From: JACVRW01 sp963808775
GTDB taxonomy: Bacteria > Actinomycetota > Thermoleophilia > Solirubrobacterales > Thermoleophilaceae
DNA: 64,000 nt
Assembly: GCA_963808775.1 (NCBI GenBank)
Contig: CAWEGR010000007.1
Location: 62,001-126,000, forward strand
Direction of reading: 5' to 3'
The translations under genes were made by a program, and so were the position numbers. How positions within the stretch are numbered: position 1 is the stretch's first letter; each line of letters opens with the position of its first letter. Of the stretch, positions 44,524-52,246 are shown piece after piece. Under the pieces are notes generated by a model that ran no database searches, had not been told where the DNA came from, and worked only from the letters and a program-made list of their open reading frames with translations.

Positions 44524-46121
44524 GGCCCCTGAGCCGCGATCGGGAGCACCGCCTCCAGCCGCGTGCCGGCACCCGCACGGCTGTCCACGCGCAGTGTGCC
44601 GCCGAGCGCCTCGACGCGGTCAGTCAGCCCGCGCAACCCCGAGCCGTGCGCCAGGTCGGCGCCACCCGCGCCGTCGTCGGCCACGCGCACCACAAGCCCC
44701 AACGAGGTCGCTCGCACCGCGATCTCCGCGCTCGCGGCGCCCGCGTACTTGGCGACGTTCGCGAGGCCCTCGGAGCAGAGGAAGAACGCGGCCGCCTCTT
44801 GCGCCGGCGGAAAACGGCCGGCGGGGACCTCGAGCCTGACCGGAACGGCGGCCTGCGCGACCAGCTCGTCGAGGGCCTTGCCGAGGCCTCCTTCGGTGAG
44901 CGAGCGAGGGTGAACGCCGCGCGCGAATCGGAGCAGCTCAGCTCGGGCGGCGTCGAGTTCGCCCGCAAGCTGGCGCAGCGTCTCACCGGCCTCCCCGTCA
45001 CGCTCCCCGGCGAGCCGAGACATGCGGTCGCGTAGACCGGCGAGGCGATGCTCGGCACCCGCGTGCAGCCTGTCACCGAGACGCCGGCTCTCGCCGTCAC
45101 GCGCCTCGACCAAGCGGCGTCGCGAGGCGGCGACCTCGCCGATGCGTGCGGCGATCTCGGCCTGCAGACGGACGTTGACGACAGCGAGGCGCGCGGCGGC
45201 CGCCACCGAATCGAGCAGCTCGCGGTCTGCCAGCGCGGCCGGGTCGTGTACAAGGGCCGCCACCGCCTCGCCCTCGTCGTTGACAAACGTGACGGCCCGA
45301 CCGTCCCCGTCGGGCAACTGCACGACCCGGCCCGCCTCGTCGACCCAATCGTCGACACCTGCCACCCGGTAGGCGACCTCGACATCAGGATCGCCCAGGC
45401 TGCGCGCGAGTGCCGCCCTCAACGCGTCCGGCTCGAAGCGGTCGCCGAGGTCGACCACCAATCCAGTGATGGCCGCACGGGTCCAATGGCCCCACAGCAG
45501 GTCAGCCGACAGGCCGACAGCTGTGACCGCCACCGCGGCGTAGTAGATCCAAGCCGCGGCCGCATCCAGATCGGCGCCGGCCAGGCGCGCGGATGCCGCG
45601 AGAGCAAGCGTTCCGCCAATCATCACGGCGCCGGCCAGCGCTGCCGCGCGGGCGCGACGCTCCACACCGCCTGATGTTCGATGCCGCCACGCCGCGACCG
45701 TCACGACCGCCGCCATGAGCACGATCGTGGGCCACTCCAAGCGCGCCAGCTCCGGAATCAGCCCATCGATATACGCCGCGCCGATCACCACCGCGGCCGC
45801 GCGCGAGTCGACGCGCCCGCTCGGGTAGCTGAGCAACAGATGCACGAGCGGCCCGCGATGCGCATACAGGAGAACGTCGGTCAGGTCGCCGGCAAACCAG
45901 GCCACGCCCGCCAGCACCAACAACCGGCCAGATCGGCTCTCAGGACGGCGCGCCCACGCCGCAGCTCCCCCGGCCAGCAGCGCCAACCCGGCCAGAAGGT
46001 CGCCGGCAGCGTCCGGCATTCCAGGGCCAGCCAGCAGCTCGGCGCTCACGGCCGCCAGGAGCGCCGCGACCGTCAAGAGCGCCCAGCCCGGTGGCGTCAG
46101 AAGACGAGCCCGGCGAGGCAT
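44520..46121 (-). CDS. membrane sensor histidine kinase (HisKA_3 type)
   Basis: A 533-residue kinase with intact frame. About seven or eight hydrophobic segments occupy residues 10-230. A linker follows, then the dimerisation/phospho-acceptor segment RRLGDRLHAGAEHRLAGL, in which the His is kept but the usual DLHDGxQQRL has changed. The ATPase domain has SEGLANVAKYAG (N box), VRVADDGAGG (G1) and GSGLRGLTDRVEALGG (G2). It is paralogous in plan to the next kinase. The start overlaps the receiver-only gene upstream by 25 bases and the stop overlaps the next kinase start as ATGA. Confidence 0.88.
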   Translation of the reverse strand: MPRRARLLTPPGWALLTVAALLAAVSAELLAGPGMPDAAGDLLAGLALLAGGAAAWARRPESRSGRLLVLAGVAWFAGDLTDVLLYAHRGPLVHLLLSYPSGRVDSRAAAVVIGAAYIDGLIPELARLEWPTIVLMAAVVTVAAWRHRTSGGVERRARAAALAGAVMIGGTLALAASARLAGADLDAAAAWIYYAAVAVTAVGLSADLLWGHWTRAAITGLVVDLGDRFEPDALRAALARSLGDPDVEVAYRVAGVDDWVDEAGRVVQLPDGDGRAVTFVNDEGEAVAALVHDPAALADRELLDSVAAAARLAVVNVRLQAEIAARIGEVAASRRRLVEARDGESRRLGDRLHAGAEHRLAGLRDRMSRLAGERDGEAGETLRQLAGELDAARAELLRFARGVHPRSLTEGGLGKALDELVAQAAVPVRLEVPAGRFPPAQEAAAFFLCSEGLANVAKYAGAASAEIAVRATSLGLVVRVADDGAGGADLAHGSGLRGLTDRVEALGGTLRVDSRAGAGTRLEAVLPIAAQGP

Positions 46122-46450
46122 TCCCCCGAGAGCTCCCCCTTTGCGATGAAGCCGCGCACCGGGCTCGTCGCGAGCTGACGGCGATAGGAGTGGCGTCCGC
46201 GGCTCGAAATCAGCACCACGGCAGGGGGGTCGCGCTCCGCAGCGAGGCGCTCCGCAACCTCGAAGCCATCGATCCCAGGGAGCTGGACGTCGAGCAACAC
46301 GACCTCCGGCCGCAGCCGGCGGACCGCCTCGAGCGCCGCCGCACCATCCGCTGCCTCGCCCACAACCTCAAAACCGTCCGCCTCGAGCAGCGCGCGCGCC
46401 CCCGCCCGAAAGCCATCGTGATCATCCACGATCAGGACAGTCCGAGACAC
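46097..46450 (-). CDS. stand-alone response regulator receiver domain
   Basis: A 117-residue CheY-like protein without output domain: TVLIVDDHDGFRAGARALL with the acidic pair, VVLLDVQLPGIDG with the phospho-acceptor Asp (about residue 54), Ser in VLISSRGRHSY, and the Lys in GFIAKGELS. It is first in the cluster and overlaps the following kinase gene by 25 bases. It could be a phosphate sink or an adaptor between the two kinases. Confidence 0.88.
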   Translation of the reverse strand: MSRTVLIVDDHDGFRAGARALLEADGFEVVGEAADGAAALEAVRRLRPEVVLLDVQLPGIDGFEVAERLAAERDPPAVVLISSRGRHSYRRQLATSPVRGFIAKGELSGECLAGLVF

Positions 46451-47049
46451 CGCCCTATCGTCCCACGGCAGACCCGGGCCGGCATCCGGGACAACCCTTC
46501 ACTTGTGCCTAGCTTGCCGTCTCTACGGAGCACGACCTTGCGTGCAGTCGCTAAGCGCCGAGCGCAAGCTGTCGCGATGCGGCCGGGCCGGTTGGCTGGC
46601 GAGTAAGCTTGAAGAAGAGGCCCGGCGCTCGACGGGAAGAGCCCACTGCCGATCACTCGCGCGTAGCCGTGGATCGCTCCGTTCGTGCTGCTGCACGCGC
46701 CACGCGTGAAGGCCGTGGAATCGAGTCCGTCGAGTTGGTTCGCATTGTCCGCACTGGCCGCGTTGCCGGCCGTGTCGGCGGTGCTGGCCTCGAGACCCTG
46801 GTTGTTGATGTCGGCGTTCGTAAGCGAGTCGTCCTTGACGTCCTTGCCCGCGACGGTGCCGTCGCGGACGTCCTTCGAGCGGACCGAGTTGTCGGCGATC
46901 GCGCGCGAGCCGACCGCGCCGCGCTTGAGATTCCCCGCGCCGATCTTGATTGCCGCATAGGAGCTGCCGCCCAGTGCCACAAACAGCGCAATGAGCGCGA
47001 CGATCATGGCAGGCGATGGGCGTCGTCGAAGAAGCCGTCCGATCTGCAC
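46432..47049 (-). CDS. secreted ALGGSSYAA-leader protein with decapeptide-like repeats
   Basis: GTG 47049 begins a basic stretch and the leader MIVALIALFVALGGSSYAA, as in the gene at 4437. The mature start is a run of 10-11-residue units, for example NSVRSKDVRDG, TVAGKDVKDD, SLTNADINNQ, sharing small/hydrophobic, Asp and Val/Ile positions. DNANQLDGLDSTAF and a Cys-containing tail follow. The last 60 residues are Arg-rich and read like a shifted frame, so the true C-terminus may be elsewhere. It overlaps the receiver gene by 19 bases. A surface or envelope role is likely; the mechanism is unknown. Confidence 0.6.
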   Translation of the reverse strand: MQIGRLLRRRPSPAMIVALIALFVALGGSSYAAIKIGAGNLKRGAVGSRAIADNSVRSKDVRDGTVAGKDVKDDSLTNADINNQGLEASTADTAGNAASADNANQLDGLDSTAFTRGACSSTNGAIHGYARVIGSGLFPSSAGPLLQAYSPANRPGRIATACARRLATARKVVLRRDGKLGTSEGLSRMPARVCRGTIGRCLGLS

Positions 47050-47160
47050 GTTTGTCCCCTTCTGCCGGGTTGCGGGCACAGCGGCGCCCTCGGTCTCACA
47101 ACCCTCTCCGACGCACGCGGCGCGCAGAAACCCTCGCCCCGATCCCAGACGGACCGGTCG

Positions 47161-48123
47161 TCACAGCAAGCGATCGACCCACGCGCGCACGTCGCTGTGG
47201 GTGACATTCCCGCCACAGACGACGAACCCGAGTGACACGTCATCGTCCGCGCGTTCGATCACCTGTCGCGCTGCGGGAACGAGGCAGCCCGTCGCCGGTT
47301 CGACCCACAGCTTCGCCTCCTCCGCGAACCCAACAACCCCGCGCATCGCGTCAGCATCCGAGACCACGAAGACCTCCTCGACGAGCTCTCTGACGTGCTC
47401 GAGCGTGAGCCGGGAGACGTGCGGCGCGCTGAGCGTGCTCGCGATGGAACTCGGCGCGATCGCCACCGGTTCGCCGGCCGCGAGCGCGCGCGCCATCGCG
47501 TCGGCGCCCTCGGTCTCCACGCCCCAGACCCGGACGTCGGGCAGCGACGCCTTGAGTGCGACGGCGACGCCTGCGATCAGCGCGCCGCCGCCGATGCTCA
47601 CGAGCACGTCGGTGAGATGCGACCCGTCGTCGGCAAGCTCGAGGCCAACCGTCCCCTGGCCGGCGACCACCACCGGATCGTCGAACGGGTGGACGAGGGT
47701 CATCCCCTCGTCCACGAGCTCTTGGAGCAACACGAACGCGCTGCTCATGTCCTCGGTCAGCCGCAGATCGGCGCCGGCCGCGCGGATGCGCTCGATCGAT
47801 CGCGGCGGCGCCGAGCGTGCCATGACCACCGTCGCCCGGACATCCATCGCGCCAGCCACGTCTGCGACCGCGATGCCGTGGTTGCCGCCGCTCACCGCAA
47901 CGACGCCCGCATCGCGCTCAGCCGCGCGGAGGGAGAGGAGCTTGTTCGCCACGCCGCGCGGCTTGAAGGAGCCCGACCGCTGGAGCAGCTCGAGCTTGAG
48001 CGTCGTCGGGACGCCGAGCAATCCCGTCATGCCGGCGCTGGCGACCGTCGGCGTCCGTTCCACGTGATCCGCGATTGCATCGGCCGCCGCGCGGATCTCC
48101 TCGACGGACACCAGGTCGCCCAT
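47161..48123 (-). CDS. threonine/serine dehydratase-like PLP enzyme
   Basis: A 320-residue fold-type II PLP enzyme. The Schiff-base Lys is in RSGSFKPRGVANKL (about residue 53). The substrate loop SGGNHGIAVADVAG and phosphate-binding SIGGGALIAGVAVALK are present, and the C-terminal CGGNV matches the serine/threonine deaminase group. No ACT regulatory domain is present, so it resembles catabolic TdcB-type or serine racemase/dehydratase enzymes rather than biosynthetic IlvA. ATG 48123 is chosen because the upstream extension is charged and overlaps a remnant gene on the other strand. It is monocistronic. Confidence 0.85.
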   Translation of the reverse strand: MGDLVSVEEIRAAADAIADHVERTPTVASAGMTGLLGVPTTLKLELLQRSGSFKPRGVANKLLSLRAAERDAGVVAVSGGNHGIAVADVAGAMDVRATVVMARSAPPRSIERIRAAGADLRLTEDMSSAFVLLQELVDEGMTLVHPFDDPVVVAGQGTVGLELADDGSHLTDVLVSIGGGALIAGVAVALKASLPDVRVWGVETEGADAMARALAAGEPVAIAPSSIASTLSAPHVSRLTLEHVRELVEEVFVVSDADAMRGVVGFAEEAKLWVEPATGCLVPAARQVIERADDDVSLGFVVCGGNVTHSDVRAWVDRLL

Positions 48124-48132
48124 GGGCCGCAC

Positions 48133-48372
48133 GCTATACGCGCCGTCGCGTCTCGCGGCATCACCATCACGCAGCCCGAGCGCACGCAGAGGACGCACGT
48201 GAAGAACGGGATCCTTGGTGACTTCCGCATCGACCGGCATGGGGACATCACACCGGCTCGGATCGCGATCTACCGGGTGCCCGCCACGACGCCTCCGGAC
48301 GCCCCGGTCGCCGAGACCTTCGGCACCGTCCTCGACCGCGTCATCTCAGTGCCCGCGAGCCTGTCGGGTTGA
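48133..48372 (+). pseudogene. C-terminal remnant of a branched-chain amino acid (LivK-type) binding protein
   Basis: This frame reads SRGITITQPERTQ...VKNGILGDFRIDRHGDITPARIAIYRV and ends RVISVPASLSG at 48372. It resembles the last 60-80 residues of ABC-transport binding proteins for amides and branched-chain amino acids (FRFDxNGDxTPxxxxIYRV). No N-terminal two-thirds exists upstream; that space is taken by the dehydratase on the other strand. The GTG at 48199 could start a 57-residue peptide, but gene decay is more likely. Confidence 0.5.
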
Positions 48373-48922
48373 GGCCGAAGAGCGGGAGGGACTTCCCCGG
48401 CCGCGAGCCGCAGACCACATGGAGCGCGAGCAGCGCTCCCGCCACGAGCAGCACGTCGCCGACGCTGAAGACGTTCGCCCCAGGCCAGCCGGCGGGAATC
48501 GCGAACACGTCGCCGAGGAACGCGAGGTGCGCGCCCTCGACCAGGTCCGAGTTCGCGAACGAGCCGCCGCCGGCGGGCTCGAGCCCGGCCGTGGCGAGCG
48601 CGCTCCTCGACGCCGGCATCACGCCGCCGTTCACCGCGATCGCCGCGAAGTTGAGGGCGCCGCCCAGGGCGATCAGCCAGGCGAACGGCAGGTCGAGGTT
48701 GCGGAAGAGGCAGGCGCCCACGAGCGCGTAGGTCACGAGGTGAGCGGCGCGGTGCAGGGTCTCGTCGCCCTCGGGGAGCACCGTGACCAGCAGCACCTGC
48801 ACGCCGAACGCCAGTCCGGCCAGCCAGATCGAGCGCAGCTTCAGGTCACCCAGCGCGCTCAGCCGCCCGCCGGCGAGCGGGACGGAGACGAGGGCGACGA
48901 CGAACAGGAGCGCGAGGGTCAC
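48341..48922 (-). CDS. DUF5317 family membrane protein
   Basis: A 193-residue protein of about five TM segments. Features are an N-terminal hydrophobic LALLFVVALVSVPLAGGRLSAL, then LKLRSIWLAGLAFGVQVLLV, HRAAHLVTYALVGACLF, ALGGALNFAAIAVNGGVMPAS and FSVGDVLLVAGALLALHVV. The NGGxMP and FxxGD texts are what I associate with DUF5317. No function is known. Its 3' end overlaps the LivK-like remnant on the other strand by 32 bases. Confidence 0.8.
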   Translation of the reverse strand: MTLALLFVVALVSVPLAGGRLSALGDLKLRSIWLAGLAFGVQVLLVTVLPEGDETLHRAAHLVTYALVGACLFRNLDLPFAWLIALGGALNFAAIAVNGGVMPASRSALATAGLEPAGGGSFANSDLVEGAHLAFLGDVFAIPAGWPGANVFSVGDVLLVAGALLALHVVCGSRPGKSLPLFGLNPTGSRALR

Positions 48923-49075
48923 TCCCTTTCCCCATCGTCACGCGGGCCCGGCGCCTTGAGCGGGACTGGACACACGTCCCTCGATCAAACGTCCAGAGGT
49001 TCCGGGTGGGCTGCAAGACGGCTTGCAAGCGGTCGATGGAGGCCCTGTCCAACCCCTCTACCTCAGGAGAGCCAG

Positions 49076-49195
49076 ATGCCCTCGAAGATCCGCCGTACCT
49101 CCACCGCCGCCAAGGTTAAGGCGTATCGTGCCGCCCTAACTGCTGCAAGTCTGCTTGTCCTGCTTGAGGCGCTCGGCGCCCCCCGTAAGCTGTAA
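49076..49195 (+). CDS. small basic/hydrophobic protein, 39 residues
   Basis: ATG 49076 with CAGGAGA at 49064-49070 as ribosome site, ending at TAA 49195. The product starts PSKIRRTSTAAKVKAYRAAL (basic, amphipathic), then the hydrophobic TAASLLVLLEALGAPRKL. The good ribosome site and the placement directly before a GGDEF-EAL gene support a real small gene. The palindrome GCTTGCAAGC at 49021-49030 lies upstream. Function unknown. Confidence 0.5.
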   Translation: MPSKIRRTSTAAKVKAYRAALTAASLLVLLEALGAPRKL

Positions 49196-49257
49196 GCAGC
49201 ACGCCTCGCTCGCTTCCCTCTTTCTCCCTTTTCCTACGGCTCGTAAGCGCCGCGGGC

Positions 49258-51216
49258 GTGGCCATGCTGGTCGGCCTGCTCGCGGCCGGAGCCGGGGACT
49301 TCGGCGAGTTCGATCTCGCATTCTGGACGCTCGCCGCCTTCGTCCTGCTGGGCGAGCTGTTCCCGATCCAGGTCCACGGCCAGGTCGGCGAGGAGACGTT
49401 CTCCACGCCGTTCGGCTTCGCCATGCTGCTGCTGTACGGCGTGCCCGAGGTCGCCGTGGTGCAGGTGCTGGCCACGCTGATCGCCGACGTGATCCGCCGC
49501 CGGCCTCTGGACCGGATCGTCTTCAACCTGGCGCAGCTCACGCTCTCCTGGGGGGCCGCGGGAGCGGCGCTCGCCCTGGCCGGCGGCACGTCGCTGGCCG
49601 ACGGTGGCTCGCTCCAGGCCTCTGACCTCCCGGCGATCGCCGCAGCGGCGGCGGTCTTCTTCGCGGTCAACTCGACGCTCACGAGGACGGCCGAGGCGCT
49701 GCTGCAGCAGACGCCGATCGGCGCGCACCTCAGGGCAGATCTGGGCTTCCGCACCTGGTCGGCCGCCACGCTGTTCGCGCTCGGTCCGCCCGTGGCGGTC
49801 ATCGCTCAGGATTGGCTCTACCTCGTTCCGGCCCTGGCGCTTCCGATGGCCGCGGTGCACCGGGCCTCGCGGCAGGCCTCGGAGATGGAGCGCCTCGCGC
49901 TCTACGACCCGCTCACCAGCCTGCCGAACAGCGCGCTGCTCGCCGACCGCGCTCGCCGCGCGATCCGGGCGGCGCCGTCCGGCGAGGTGGTCGCGCTGCT
50001 CAGCCTCGACGTCGACCGCTTCCGCGACGTGAACGACACGTTTGGCCGCGACCAGGGTGACGCCCTCCTGGTCGAGGTGGCGGCGCGCCTCGCGCGCTCG
50101 GTGCGCGGGAGCGACACGGTGGCGCGGACCGAGGGCAACAAGTTCGGGGTGCTCATCCCCGGGATCTCGCTCTCCTCGCACGCCGATCGCGCGGCGCGCA
50201 ACATCCTGGTCGCGCTCAGCCGCCCGCTCGAGCTTGCGGGCGCGACCCTGAGCATCGACGCGAGCGTGGGTATCGCGTGCTTCCCCGACCACGGCCGCGA
50301 CCCGGACCTGCTGCTACAGCGCGCCGACGCCGCGATGTACCGAGCCAAGCGCGGCCAATCGCGCCTCGAGGTCTACTCCGCAGAGCTCGACGAGGAGGCG
50401 CCCCGCCGCCTCGTGCTGTTCACCGCGCTGAAGGGCGCGATCGAGCGGCGCGAGATCGAGCTGCACTACCAGCCGAAGATCGACCTCGTCAATTCCCGCC
50501 TGCTCGGGGTCGAGGCCCTCGCGCGCTGGACCGATCCGCGCCTTGGGTCCATCGCGCCTGGCACCTTCGTGCCGCTCGCAGAGCGCACCGGGCTGGCCGA
50601 CCCGCTCACGGAGCTCGTCCTGGAGACGGCGGCCGCGGACGCGCAGCGCTGGCGCGACCAGGGCTACACCTTCCCCGTGGCCGTGAACGTGCCGACCACC
50701 GTTCTGCTCGACCCGGGCTTCCCGGAACGGCTCGACGGCCGGCTCAGCCGTGCCGGCCTCGAGCGCGGCGCGGTCGAGGTGGAGATCACCGAGAGCAGCT
50801 TCATGGACGACCACGCGGCGGCACGTATGGCGCTCGAGCGTCTGCGCGAGATCGGCGTGCGCACCTTCATCGATGACTTCGGGACGGGCTACTCCTCGCT
50901 CGCCTACCTGCGCGAGCTGCCCGTGCACGCGCTCAAGATCGACCGCTCGTTCGTCGTCTCGCTCGGCGTCGAACCGGGCGCCGAGGCGATCGTTCGCTCG
51001 CTCGTCGAGCTCGCGCGCAACCTCCACCTCGAGACGGTTGCCGAGGGCGTGGAGGACGTGCGCCTGTGCGAGCGCCTCGCGCGCCTCGGCTGCGACGCGG
51101 CGCAGGGATTCGGACTCGCCCGGCCCATGCCGGCTTCCGACCTGCTCGATTGGCTGGCCGGCGCGGGATCGGTCTATGGGCCACTGCGCCATCCGGCTGA
51201 CCGCGAATCGCCTTAG
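49258..51216 (+). CDS. membrane GGDEF-EAL protein, probable cyclic di-GMP phosphodiesterase
   Basis: A 652-residue protein. The N-terminal integral membrane sensor has about six to seven helices (residues 1-200, with VEVAVVQV and FAVNSTLTRTAEALLQQT). The GGDEF domain at about 215-375 has a degenerate site (TEGNKFGVL where GGDEF is expected), so cyclase activity is unlikely. The EAL domain at about 390-640 is complete: HYQPKIDL, GVEALARW, ITESSFMDD, DDFGTGYSSLAYLRELPV, LKIDRSFV, AEGVED, AQGFGLARP. The net activity is therefore probably hydrolysis of c-di-GMP, with the GGDEF part possibly sensing GTP. GTG 49258 is used; a longer N-terminus is possible. Confidence 0.88.
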   Translation: MAMLVGLLAAGAGDFGEFDLAFWTLAAFVLLGELFPIQVHGQVGEETFSTPFGFAMLLLYGVPEVAVVQVLATLIADVIRRRPLDRIVFNLAQLTLSWGAAGAALALAGGTSLADGGSLQASDLPAIAAAAAVFFAVNSTLTRTAEALLQQTPIGAHLRADLGFRTWSAATLFALGPPVAVIAQDWLYLVPALALPMAAVHRASRQASEMERLALYDPLTSLPNSALLADRARRAIRAAPSGEVVALLSLDVDRFRDVNDTFGRDQGDALLVEVAARLARSVRGSDTVARTEGNKFGVLIPGISLSSHADRAARNILVALSRPLELAGATLSIDASVGIACFPDHGRDPDLLLQRADAAMYRAKRGQSRLEVYSAELDEEAPRRLVLFTALKGAIERREIELHYQPKIDLVNSRLLGVEALARWTDPRLGSIAPGTFVPLAERTGLADPLTELVLETAAADAQRWRDQGYTFPVAVNVPTTVLLDPGFPERLDGRLSRAGLERGAVEVEITESSFMDDHAAARMALERLREIGVRTFIDDFGTGYSSLAYLRELPVHALKIDRSFVVSLGVEPGAEAIVRSLVELARNLHLETVAEGVEDVRLCERLARLGCDAAQGFGLARPMPASDLLDWLAGAGSVYGPLRHPADRESP

Positions 51217-51277
51217 CCCGATCACTCCCAGCCGGCTCGGATCAGACGTGACCGAGGCTCCGCGTGGGGGTGGACGC

Positions 51278-52246
51278 TCAGCCGTCGCGGCGGATGCAGC
51301 GGAATCCGATGTGGCACGTCGAGGTATCGATCGCCTCTCCCTGCCGAGCTGCCGGCCGGTAGCGCATGCAATAGCTCGGAGCACAGAGGTGGGAGCCGCC
51401 CTTGATCACCCGCCGCGGTATCTCAGCGCCAGGGTTGCCCACGTCGAAGCTGAACTCCGGCGAGTCGATTCGTGGATTACGCGGCACACAGCACGCCCGC
51501 GCGTCCGGTGATGAGCTGGCCCCGGCGCCGCGCGGAGAGTAGAAGTCGACCGTCCACTCCCAGACGTTGCCCGTCATGTCGTAGAGCCCGTATCCGTTCG
51601 GCGGAAACGATCCCACCGTGGAGGTTCCGCGCCATCCGTTCGCGCCCTCGTTGCGCCACGGGAAGTCGCCCTGCCAGAAGTTCGCGAGGGGTTTTCCGTT
51701 CGGCAGCATCTCGTCACCCCACGCGAAGGCCGCCCCGTCGAGCCCGCCGCGTGCCGCGTACTCCCACTCCGCCTCGCTCGGCAGGTCCTTGGCCGCCCAT
51801 GCGGCGAACGCCTGGGCGTCCTCGAAGGCCACATGCGTGACCGGATGACGACCACGTCCAGCGAGGTCGCTTCCAGGACCGTCGGGGCTGCGCCAGCTCG
51901 CGCCGGGCGCATACCTCCACCACGCGTGTGGATCGTGCAGCGGCACCGGGCCGGTCGTCGCTCGGAAAACAAGCGACCCGGGGACGAGCAGCGCCGGATC
52001 CGCCTGCGGATAGTCGGCCGGATCGAGCGGCCTCTCGGCCACCGTCACGTATCCCGTGTCGTCGACAAAGCGTCGAAAATCGGACACGGTCACCGGGTGG
52101 CGATCGATCAGGAAGGGGTCGACCTGGACCTCGCGGACCGGCGCCTCCTCCGGATAGAAGCCGACCGAGCCCATTCGGAAGGCTCCCCCGGGCACTCGGA
52201 CCATCGCCTGGTCCGGTGCTCGGCGGCTCGCGGTCCGCTGGCTCAT
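51278..52246 (-). CDS. formylglycine-generating enzyme (SUMF1/FGE family)
   Basis: A 322-residue enzyme that oxidises the Cys of sulfatase motif CxPxR to formylglycine. Family texts are VPGGAFRMGSVGFYPEEAP, PVTHVAFEDAQAFAAWA, LPSEAEWEYAARGG and YDMTGNVWEWTVDFY. The catalytic C-terminal GGSHLCAPSYCMRYRPAAR keeps both active-site cysteines five residues apart, as in active FGE rather than other SUMF-domain proteins. No signal peptide. ATG 52246 overlaps the stop of the sulfatase gene (ATGA), so enzyme and presumed substrate are made together. Confidence 0.93.
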   Translation of the reverse strand: MSQRTASRRAPDQAMVRVPGGAFRMGSVGFYPEEAPVREVQVDPFLIDRHPVTVSDFRRFVDDTGYVTVAERPLDPADYPQADPALLVPGSLVFRATTGPVPLHDPHAWWRYAPGASWRSPDGPGSDLAGRGRHPVTHVAFEDAQAFAAWAAKDLPSEAEWEYAARGGLDGAAFAWGDEMLPNGKPLANFWQGDFPWRNEGANGWRGTSTVGSFPPNGYGLYDMTGNVWEWTVDFYSPRGAGASSSPDARACCVPRNPRIDSPEFSFDVGNPGAEIPRRVIKGGSHLCAPSYCMRYRPAARQGEAIDTSTCHIGFRCIRRDG

